The position numbers and the translations under genes were made by a program. This document shows, piece after piece, positions 17,137 through 24,427 of a DNA stretch of 61,125 bases (position 1 is its first letter; each line of letters begins with the position of its first letter). The stretch comes from an uncultured bacterium (GTDB taxonomy: Bacteria; Bacteroidota; Bacteroidia; Bacteroidales; Bacteroidaceae), in NCBI GenBank assembly GCA_905214625.1, contig CAJMMQ010000018.1, positions 1 to 61,125 on the forward strand. The letters are read 5' to 3'. Below the pieces are notes generated by a model. The model did not search any database, was not told where the DNA came from, and saw nothing but the letters and a program-made list of their open reading frames with translations.

Positions 17137-18302
17137 TGAGGAAAGCTGCTCTTCTAATTATTTCGGCCGTATCGCTTGTTCTGTTTTCGGCCTGCCGTGA
17201 AGACGAGGTCGTGGTGCCTACGGAGTACGACATACTGCCCGTAACCGTGCCCGAAGGCAGCGATGTCGTAGGTATGTACCTACTCAACGAGGGCAACATG
17301 GGCAGCAACAAGTGCACGCTCGACTATCTCGACTTCGTGCAGGGCTACTATGTGCGCAACCTCTACGCCGAACGCAATCCCCATGTTATAAAGGAACTGG
17401 GCGACGTGGGCAACGACATACGGGTTTACGGCTCAAAACTCTACGTTGTGGTCAACTGTTCCAACAAGATGGAAGTGCTCGACGCGCGCACCGGAGTGCG
17501 CATATCTCAGGTGGACATACCCAACTGCCGCTACGTAAACTTCTACCGCGGCCACGCCTACGTAAGCTCTTACGTGGGGCCGGTTCAGCTCAATAATCCC
17601 AACGCCGTCAAGGGCGCTGTGTACAAAGTGGACACGCTCACGCTAAAGGTGGTAGACAAATGCACCGTGGGCTACCAGCCCGAAGAGCTCGAAGTGCTCG
17701 GCGAATACCTCTATGTGGCCAACTCCGGCGGCTACATGGCGCCCAACTACGACAACACCGTGTCGGTGATAGAGTTTGAAGGGTTCAGGCAGATGCAGAA
17801 GATACCCGTCGGAATAAACCTACACCGCGTCAAGGCCGACAGCCACGGACGGCTTTGGGTAACGTCGCGCGGCGACTATGAAACGATAAGTTCTAATCTC
17901 TACGTGCTGCAAAAGAAGAAAGGACGCAACGAGATGGAAGTAACCGATACGCTCAACATCCCCTGCTCGAACTTCTGCATCAGCGGCGACTCGCTCTATT
18001 ACTACAGCACCGAGTGGAACAACTACACCCAGCAGAACACCATAACCTACGGAATAATAAATACAGAGACGATGCAGCGTGTGAGCGACTCGTTCATAAC
18101 CGACGGCACGCAGGCCGACATAACCATTCCGTACGGCATCAGCATACACCCCGACACGGGCGACATATACATCACCGACGCCAAAAACTACGTGTCGAGC
18201 GGAGTGCTTCACTGCTATTCGAAAGACGGAAAACACAAGTGGAGCGTGCGCACGGGCGACATTCCGGCACACATGTGCTTTGTCAAAGGCTCTTTAAAAT
18301 AA
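17136..18302 (+). CDS. btuG: BtuG-like surface cobalamin-binding propeller lipoprotein
   Basis: A 388-residue lipoprotein with signal peptide and lipobox (VLFSAC, Cys near residue 20) followed by REDEV, an acidic surface-export-like signal. The remainder has regular strand repeats typical of YncE/DUF5074 seven-bladed propellers: LYVVVNCSNKMEVLDARTG, VYKVDTLTLKVVDKCTVG, LYVANSGGYMAPNYDNTVSV and IYITDAKNYVSSGVLHCY. In Bacteroides, BtuG is a surface propeller that holds B12 with extreme affinity and lids BtuB (established knowledge). Position directly after a riboswitch-controlled btuB, with a one-base overlap, makes the same role very likely here. An upstream GTG at 17133 is a possible but less likely start. 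Confidence 0.85.
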   Translation: MRKAALLIISAVSLVLFSACREDEVVVPTEYDILPVTVPEGSDVVGMYLLNEGNMGSNKCTLDYLDFVQGYYVRNLYAERNPHVIKELGDVGNDIRVYGSKLYVVVNCSNKMEVLDARTGVRISQVDIPNCRYVNFYRGHAYVSSYVGPVQLNNPNAVKGAVYKVDTLTLKVVDKCTVGYQPEELEVLGEYLYVANSGGYMAPNYDNTVSVIEFEGFRQMQKIPVGINLHRVKADSHGRLWVTSRGDYETISSNLYVLQKKKGRNEMEVTDTLNIPCSNFCISGDSLYYYSTEWNNYTQQNTITYGIINTETMQRVSDSFITDGTQADITIPYGISIHPDTGDIYITDAKNYVSSGVLHCYSKDGKHKWSVRTGDIPAHMCFVKGSLK

Positions 18303-18308
18303 TTCAGT

Positions 18309-19574
18309 ATGAACAAAAATATTACTCAAATCAGGCATATCTTCAGTTTGTGTGCAGCGGTTGCGGCCATAGTCTTGCCGTGTTCGTGCGAGCGCGACGC
18401 GGAGAATGTAAGTTCAGGACTTAACGACTATTACTACATAGAGCGCATGAAGAAGCTCAGGCTTGCTCCTGCCTACACCGGCGACTCCTACCGCTGGACC
18501 ATCAGGACGGCATCGGGTGCCGACTCGCTTATCTCCACCGACCGCGAGTATATATTCCTCGCGCGGAACGAAGGCGAGTATTTGCTTACCTTCGAGCTTG
18601 ACGACGGCGGGCGCGGATACAAGCACACGTTCCCCATAACGGTGCTTCACGAGGAGGTTGAGTATAGCCCCTATACTGCCAGCGTGTATGAATATTGCCC
18701 CGCTCCCGGCCAGTTTGTCAACACAATGCCCATCTATGAGCCCGGCGACGACACTGAGACAATGCGCCAGAAGGCTGAGGACGACCTCGTGAACGACGTG
18801 ATGATAACCCTCGGGGCTTATGGGGGATACGTAACGTTTGCTTTCGACCATACCGTCGTGAACGTGCCCGGCGAGAAAGATTTTTATATAAAAGGCAATT
18901 CCTTTTACTCTGACATTCCCGGGTATGCCGAGCAGCGGGGCGGCAGTTGCGAGCCGGGCATAGTTATGGTGGCTTTCGACCGCAACATGAACGGCCGCCC
19001 TGACGACGACGAATGGTATGAGCTTGCCGGCAGCGAGTACGGCAACAGCGCCACGATAAAGAACTACGGCATAACGTACAGTCGTCCGGTAGAGCACAAT
19101 CCGATTCCCGACGCTTCGGGAACGCTTACCGACACGCTCTACATTCCATGGAAAGACAACCGTGGCAACCGCGGGCATGTGTATAAAAACATGTACCACA
19201 CGCAGAACTACTGGCCCGAATGGGTTGATGCCGACGAGCTTACGTTCAGTGGAACGCGGCTGCCCGACAACGGCAAGGACGTTAGCGGATGGGGTTCTTA
19301 CTATGTGCTTTACTCTTATCCGTGGGGCTATGCCGACAATCATCCCAACGATTCTACCGACCTGTGCAGCTTTGACATAGGCTGGGCTGTGGACAGACAG
19401 GGCAACAGGGTGAGCCTGCCGGGGGCCGACTTCATACGCGTCTATACCGGCGTAAACCAATATTGCGGATGGATAGGCGAGACCTCAACAGAGATTTCGC
19501 GTGCGCAGGATCTTCATATAGAAATCAAATCCTCTGTTCAGGAATACCCTATTGTTGTTAGAAGAAAAGAATAA
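18309..19574 (+). CDS. Surface lipoprotein of the B12 operon (BtuH-like role possible)
   Basis: A 421-residue lipoprotein. The signal peptide ends in a lipobox (VLPCSC, Cys near residue 28) followed by ERDAE, consistent with surface export. Residues about 35-130 look like an immunoglobulin/PKD-type domain (YRWTIRTASGADSLISTD, GEYLLTFELDDGGRGYKHTF). The rest is aromatic-rich and contains DRNMNGRPDDDEWYELAG, a calcium-loop-like acidic motif, and several Trp/Tyr clusters (YWPEWVDADELTFSG, YYVLYSYPWGYADNH). It lies six bases after btuG and so is under riboswitch control. A second surface B12-binding protein (BtuH) is known in Bacteroides loci. I infer an accessory B12-capture role but cannot prove homology to BtuH from sequence alone. 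Confidence 0.7.
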   Translation: MNKNITQIRHIFSLCAAVAAIVLPCSCERDAENVSSGLNDYYYIERMKKLRLAPAYTGDSYRWTIRTASGADSLISTDREYIFLARNEGEYLLTFELDDGGRGYKHTFPITVLHEEVEYSPYTASVYEYCPAPGQFVNTMPIYEPGDDTETMRQKAEDDLVNDVMITLGAYGGYVTFAFDHTVVNVPGEKDFYIKGNSFYSDIPGYAEQRGGSCEPGIVMVAFDRNMNGRPDDDEWYELAGSEYGNSATIKNYGITYSRPVEHNPIPDASGTLTDTLYIPWKDNRGNRGHVYKNMYHTQNYWPEWVDADELTFSGTRLPDNGKDVSGWGSYYVLYSYPWGYADNHPNDSTDLCSFDIGWAVDRQGNRVSLPGADFIRVYTGVNQYCGWIGETSTEISRAQDLHIEIKSSVQEYPIVVRRKE

Positions 19575-19617
19575 TAGTGTTTTAATAATATATATGTTTA
19601 ATCTTAAAGTGATTTTT

Positions 19618-22600
19618 ATGAAAAGGAAAATTGACTTTTTAGTACTTGCGATGCTTTTCAGCGTGATGTCATTCGCGCAACATCCAAGTGTGCAGGGCAT
19701 TCCGCATTCTCAGGTTAAGAGCGGTGTGAAGTCAGAACCAGCTGTGGTTTATCCGAACATCGATTTTGATATGGTTACATATTGGGTCGGTGAAGGGGAT
19801 AGTATTTCTGCCCTTGTCGTCAAATGGGATGATGGAAAAGGTGGTAATAAAAATCTTGTTTGGGGGTATCGTTGGTCTGATGAAGCAGACGGTACGGGAG
19901 AAGCCATGCTGCGTGCCGTGGCTAAGGAAGATCCTCGATTTTACATGCTTGTCTACGGAAACTCCCAATATGGTGCTGCGATAGGTGGAATAGGGTACGA
20001 CCTTAATGGTAACGGCAACATCTCATTGATTAAGAATGGCACAAGCTATGCCCTTACTGATGGAATTTGTAATACTGCTGAATACGATTTTGACAGCTGG
20101 ACTTCCAACGATACACAAGACCATTGGTGTGCCGGCTGGTATGACGGTTATTGGAGTTACTGGGTAACCGACGACATTGACAATGCTTACAGCTATTCCG
20201 GCTTAGGTGCATCGTCGAGAAAACTGTCTGACGGTTGCATTGACGGTTGGTCGTTTATGTCGGATATGGACGTGTGGTACAGCAACGACATGAGCGGTGA
20301 GGTTGAGTATGTTACCATGCCGTTGGGTGTTGCAACGTCCATGCCTGCACGTGTAGATGAAGAACCCACGGAGCCTGTTACATATAATACCGCCCGTTCA
20401 TGGGAGAGTTTCTTGGCTGATGTTGAGAAGGCTAAAGACGGTGACATTGTGTCATTTGCTCCCGGAATGCGCAATGAGGTTCTGAATTATGTTGGAACGA
20501 TAGAAATTAACAAGTCTTTGACACTTATCGGCAATGGTGTTGTAACTGATGCCTATTTTTATTGCCCCCAAAGCTCTCAAAGTGTGATAATCAAGGATTT
20601 TGTTTTTAGAGGGGCAGACAATCAAGCCATAAATGCTCAGGACATCAATCTTACTGTTGAAAACTGCACATTTGAAAACATACAAAGCGCTAGCGATGGA
20701 ACAGCCGTGGGATATAGCCGTTTTAAAACAGGATTTGACACAAATGTCCTGATAAGCGGATGTAGGTTTTCCGGTAACAAAAACACAAAGTCTACAAAGA
20801 CAGGCACTTTGTATATCAAGGATATGCCGCAAGGCAAATCGGTCAATGCTAACATTGTGTCATGTACCTTTGAGGGGAACGAGGCTGGCAACGGCAGTGG
20901 TTTGACAATCGCAAACTGTCCTGAAGTGCACTTCGTGAACTGCGTATTCGAGGGTAATACATCGACCAAGGATGGTGGCGTGACGATACAAATAAAGAGA
21001 GGTGACAGTGCTTCCGATGTGAAATCACTCGGCTACAACGTGATTGAGGGTACGTTAACTGCAACGACAGACAGCCGTCTGCAAGAGACAGACATTATAG
21101 GAGAGGAACTTGAACCGATACTTTCATTACAGGATGGTGAATATTACGTGATAAAGGGAGGGCTTGCATATAATCATCTTCCTGCTAATACTGTTATAGA
21201 AGGCATATCATGGCCAAATACTGACATTAAAGGTCTTTCGGTAGACTATACCAAAGCCACACACAGTGGTGCTTGTCAACTTGTATATGATGAGGCGCAG
21301 CCTTTGGTTGACTATACGAAAGGAACATTTATTGTAAACGAAGACTGGTATGGACATCAAAATTCTACAGTTAATTTCCTTACCGATGAAGGCGAGTGGA
21401 TTTACCGGGTGGTACAGAAGGAGAATCCGGGCGTTGAGCTTGGATGCACCAACCAATATGGAACTATTTACGGTGACAAGTTCTATTTTATAGCAAAGCA
21501 GGCTAAAGACCCGGGCGCAAGCATCACAGGAGGACGCATAACCGTATGCGACGCAAAGACCATGAAGGTGCTGAAACAGATTGAGAACATCTCTGTTGAC
21601 GATAAAGGCACAAGCATTGCCGACGGCCGCGGATTCCTCGGAGTTGACGAACATAAAGGTTATGTGGGCACAAGCAACGGCATCTACATTCTCGACCTCG
21701 ACAAACTGGAGATTACGGGCAGCGTGAGCGGAACCGGCAACGACAGCGATGACCCGTATCAGCAGCTCTACGGCGGACAGATTGGCAATATGGTGCGCGT
21801 TAACGACCGCGTGTTTGCCGTTCATCAGAAGAACGGACTGCTCGTCATCAATCCCGCAACCGACGAAGTTGAGCAGACCGTTGAGGCTCCCGAGGGATGG
21901 GGCTTCGGCTCTGTAGTACTGTCAAAAGACGGCAATCTGTGGCTCAGCTTGGCAGCATCGTCAGGTTCGGGCCAGGCCGACACACGCATCGTCAGACTTA
22001 ACCCCGCAACACTCGAACAAAGCATCATAGAGTGTCCCGACGGCATATTCGGTCCGGCTAACTCATGGTACGCATGGACACCCGACTGCTTCTGCGCCAG
22101 CAAGCAGAACAACGTGCTTTACTGGAACGGCGGAAACAGCAGCTGGTTTAGCGGCAAGGCTGTCTACAAATACGACATCAACAGCAACACCTTCAGCACG
22201 TTCATCGACTATAACGACGATACTGACGGCTGGCAGATTTACGGATGCTCGTTCCGCGTAGACCCTGTTACCGACGAAGCCATAGTAAGCCTTTACAAAG
22301 GTTTCGGCGACCCGACATACGTTGTGCGCAAATACGACAACGAGGGCAGGCAGATTGCCGAATATTCAATGATAAGCAACTACTGGTTCCCGTCGCTTCC
22401 GGTATTCCCCGACAACGAGGCTCCCGTTGTTGCTGATATCGAGCCTGTAAGTCTTACAACAGAGGGCGGCACCACCGTTTCGCTGAAAGACGTGGCCACT
22501 GATGCCGACAACATGGACGCTGCCATAGTGAAGACCATTAAGGAAATAAGCAACGAAAATGTGCTGAAGGCCGAAATGGCCGACGGCAACCTCGTGATAA

Positions 22601-22839
22601 CTCCGCTCAAGGCAGGCAAGGCCGACATAACCATCCAGATTAACTCTAACGGTAAGCTGGCCGAGACCGTTGTAAGCGTAGAAATCAGCGAGACTACAGA
22701 CATTGAGGCCGTTGAAGGCGCCAAGGCTGAGGAAACCGGCCGCTACACGTTCGACGGCAAGATGCTCAATGCTCCGCAGCGCGGCATCAACATAATCCGC
22801 ATGAGCGACGGCACAATCAAGAAGGTTATCGTGCGCTAA
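19618..22839 (+). CDS. Large chimeric surface protein of the B12 locus
   Basis: A 1073-residue secreted protein with several modules. The chosen ATG gives a clean signal peptide (about 1-20, ending VMSFAQ); TTG at 19552 and ATG at 19594 are longer alternatives that would bury it. Residues about 45-225 form a Trp/Tyr-rich domain (TYWVGEGDSISALVVKWDDG, WGYRW, WCAGWYDGYWSYWV). About 255-480 resemble a right-handed parallel beta-helix (INKSLTLIGNGV, NLTVENCTFENI, ANIVSCTFEGNEAGNGSGL). About 590-920 form a YncE/DUF5074-type propeller like BtuG (VYKYDINSNTFSTFIDYNDD). The end (GINIIRMSDGTIKKVIVR) resembles Bacteroidetes type IX secretion tails. Base composition shifts: the first half is AT-richer and uses more varied codons than the GC-rich propeller half, suggesting domain shuffling. 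A cobalamin-related or surface-binding role is inferred from context. Confidence 0.7.
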   Translation: MKRKIDFLVLAMLFSVMSFAQHPSVQGIPHSQVKSGVKSEPAVVYPNIDFDMVTYWVGEGDSISALVVKWDDGKGGNKNLVWGYRWSDEADGTGEAMLRAVAKEDPRFYMLVYGNSQYGAAIGGIGYDLNGNGNISLIKNGTSYALTDGICNTAEYDFDSWTSNDTQDHWCAGWYDGYWSYWVTDDIDNAYSYSGLGASSRKLSDGCIDGWSFMSDMDVWYSNDMSGEVEYVTMPLGVATSMPARVDEEPTEPVTYNTARSWESFLADVEKAKDGDIVSFAPGMRNEVLNYVGTIEINKSLTLIGNGVVTDAYFYCPQSSQSVIIKDFVFRGADNQAINAQDINLTVENCTFENIQSASDGTAVGYSRFKTGFDTNVLISGCRFSGNKNTKSTKTGTLYIKDMPQGKSVNANIVSCTFEGNEAGNGSGLTIANCPEVHFVNCVFEGNTSTKDGGVTIQIKRGDSASDVKSLGYNVIEGTLTATTDSRLQETDIIGEELEPILSLQDGEYYVIKGGLAYNHLPANTVIEGISWPNTDIKGLSVDYTKATHSGACQLVYDEAQPLVDYTKGTFIVNEDWYGHQNSTVNFLTDEGEWIYRVVQKENPGVELGCTNQYGTIYGDKFYFIAKQAKDPGASITGGRITVCDAKTMKVLKQIENISVDDKGTSIADGRGFLGVDEHKGYVGTSNGIYILDLDKLEITGSVSGTGNDSDDPYQQLYGGQIGNMVRVNDRVFAVHQKNGLLVINPATDEVEQTVEAPEGWGFGSVVLSKDGNLWLSLAASSGSGQADTRIVRLNPATLEQSIIECPDGIFGPANSWYAWTPDCFCASKQNNVLYWNGGNSSWFSGKAVYKYDINSNTFSTFIDYNDDTDGWQIYGCSFRVDPVTDEAIVSLYKGFGDPTYVVRKYDNEGRQIAEYSMISNYWFPSLPVFPDNEAPVVADIEPVSLTTEGGTTVSLKDVATDADNMDAAIVKTIKEISNENVLKAEMADGNLVITPLKAGKADITIQINSNGKLAETVVSVEISETTDIEAVEGAKAEETGRYTFDGKMLNAPQRGINIIRMSDGTIKKVIVR

Positions 22840-22880
22840 ATCATGCAACAGCATGCGCCCCTCATGGCGCATCACACATC

Positions 22881-22926
22881 AACGGCACGCCCGGCATCGT
22901 ACGTCAGGCGTGCCGTTTCTTTTTGT
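22881..22926 (+). terminator. Terminator of the B12 operon
   Basis: AACGGCACGCC (22881-22891) pairs perfectly with GGCGTGCCGTT (22907-22917), then TCTTTTTG. Confidence 0.9.
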
Positions 22927-23032
22927 AAGTAAACCATTATGAATACATGTGTCGGATGGTCAAAACGCAGTTGCGGCCCCGTTTTCGCCTGTCTTTTATC
23001 TGTCTTTGTAACGCCTTGATATTCAATGCGTT

Positions 23033-23120
23033 GCAAAAGGCCATATTTTAGTCTCTGAAAGACCGCCTTTTGCAGCCTGAAAGGGCACCTTTCGCAATGC
23101 AAAAGATGCCCTTTTGCATT
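23033..23120. repeat. 22-nt tandem repeat array C (four units)
   Basis: Exactly four 22-nt units start at 23033, 23055, 23077 and 23099. Unit starts are GCAAAAGGCCATATTTTAG, CTGAAAGACCGCCTTTTGC, CTGAAAGGGCACCTTTCGC and GCAAAAGATGCCCTTTTGC. The leader TTTGTAAC (23005-23012), then TTGATATTCAATGCGTT, runs into unit 1. This is the cleanest example of the family in the window. Confidence 0.85.
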
Positions 23121-23191
23121 GCGTCTGCCAATGTTCCGATTTTTTAAGGCTTTATCCCTGCCGCGCCTTTCTCCGTGAGAAATATTTTCAT

Positions 23192-23199
23192 TAACTTTG
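23192..23199 (+). promoter_or_regulatory. -7 box of the YqiA/HAD fusion gene
   Basis: TAACTTTG (followed by CA) 41 bp before the ATG at 23240. The -33 element is weak (TTT at 23168-23170). Confidence 0.55.
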
Positions 23200-23239
23200 C
23201 ATCCCGTCAGAGTAACACAGTTTATAGCTTGTAAAAACA

Positions 23240-24247
23240 ATGGAAAATAACTACGCCATACAGTTTCCCGAGATAATGAAGGAAAAGAAAATACTTTATG
23301 TTCACGGCTTCAGCTCATCGGGACAGTCGGGCACTGTAATAAAAATCCGCGAGATGCTGCCCGGTGCCACCGTAGTGGCCCCCGACCTGCCGTTGCACCC
23401 CTCAGAGGCCATAGATCTGCTTCACCGTACCTGCGAGACAGAAAATCCCGACCTGATTATCGGTACGTCGATGGGCGGAATGTATGCCGAGATGCTCTAC
23501 GGATACGACCGCATACTCGTAAATCCTGCCTTTCAGATGGGCGACACCATGCTGAAGCACGGCATGCTGGGCAAGAACACCTTTCTTAATCCACGTCAGG
23601 ACGGCGTGCAGGAGTTTATAGTTACCAAGGCCCTCGTGGAGGAGTATAAGGAGATTACCGCCAAATGCTTTGCCGGCGTAACCGGGGAGGAGAGCCGCGA
23701 CAGGGTTTACGGCCTGTTTGGCGATGAAGACCCCGTGGTGCACACGCGCGACCTGTTCTCGCAGCACTACCGCAACGCCATCAGCTTTCACGGCGAGCAC
23801 CGCATGAACGACAAGATTTTGCTCCACTCCGTGCTGCCCGTAGTGCAGTGGATAGATGACAGGCAGGAGCACCGCGAGCGCCCTATAATATACGTCAGCA
23901 TCGACACGCTGCGCGACGCGCGCGGCAATCAGATGTCGAGCGCTATGAAGGCGTTCCGCTATCTCTTTGAGCATTACGCCATGTACATCGTTGCTCCGTC
24001 GCCTGCCTACGACTCTGAATACATTGCCGAAGTGATGCGCTGGGCCGAAGACGTGGTAAACGTTCCGGCATGGCAGCACCTTGTGTTCACCAACCGCAAG
24101 GACCTTATCTACGGCGACTACCTCATCGACCCGTCTGACGAGTATGGCGCAGCCGACTTCATGGGCACGCTCATCAAGTTTGGAAGCGAAACCTTCAAGA
24201 CTTGGGAGGAGATAATAGAATTTTTCAGCAGACTGGGAGGACAGTGA
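23240..24247 (+). CDS. YqiA-like alpha/beta hydrolase fused to degenerate HAD (NT5C-like) domain
   Basis: A 335-residue cytosolic two-domain protein. Residues about 17-205 are a YqiA/UPF0227-type esterase: KILYVHGFSSSGQSGT, the nucleophile elbow GTSMGG with Ser77, an acidic GDEDPVV and GEHRMND with the likely catalytic His. Residues about 213-335 resemble the 5'(3')-deoxyribonucleotidase (NT5C) branch of the HAD superfamily (MKAFRYLFEHYAMYIVAPSP, NRKDLIYGDYLIDP). In that domain the motif I Asp nucleophile is replaced: the sequence reads YVSIDTL where DxD is expected, with Ser at about 220 and the second Asp kept. The HAD half is therefore probably not catalytic. Substrates are unknown. It lies 180 bp upstream of the nuclease-helicase gene, separated by an inverted-repeat element. 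Confidence 0.75.
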   Translation: MENNYAIQFPEIMKEKKILYVHGFSSSGQSGTVIKIREMLPGATVVAPDLPLHPSEAIDLLHRTCETENPDLIIGTSMGGMYAEMLYGYDRILVNPAFQMGDTMLKHGMLGKNTFLNPRQDGVQEFIVTKALVEEYKEITAKCFAGVTGEESRDRVYGLFGDEDPVVHTRDLFSQHYRNAISFHGEHRMNDKILLHSVLPVVQWIDDRQEHRERPIIYVSIDTLRDARGNQMSSAMKAFRYLFEHYAMYIVAPSPAYDSEYIAEVMRWAEDVVNVPAWQHLVFTNRKDLIYGDYLIDPSDEYGAADFMGTLIKFGSETFKTWEEIIEFFSRLGGQ

Positions 24248-24249
24248 TA

Positions 24250-24395
24250 ATTCATAATTGGCTAATGCCGAACTTCGTTTCATAATTCATAATTCATAAT
24301 TGGGAGGGTGTTATTCTATATATGGAATATACGATATTGGGTGATGTCTCGTTCAAATTATGAAACGAAGTTAGAATTTGCCCAATTATGAATTG
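24250..24395. repeat. Inverted-repeat (MITE/REP-like) element
   Basis: A left arm (24250-24287) and right arm (24356-24395) form an imperfect inverted repeat of about 38 bp. The inner 17 bp AACTTCGTTTCATAATT (24271-24287) is perfectly repeated inverted at 24356-24372, and ATTCATAATTGG is matched by CCAATTATGAAT. The spacer is about 68 bp with no gene. The arm stretch TAATTGGCTAATGCCGAA recurs with one change near 54477, so the element is a member of a family. Confidence 0.6.
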
Positions 24396-24427
24396 TGAAT
24401 TATAAACGTGAATTATAAACGTGGATT

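Noticed and set aside
24250..24395. Second invertible promoter
   Set aside because: The arms form an inverted repeat, but the 68-bp spacer holds no TAnnTTTG promoter in either direction.
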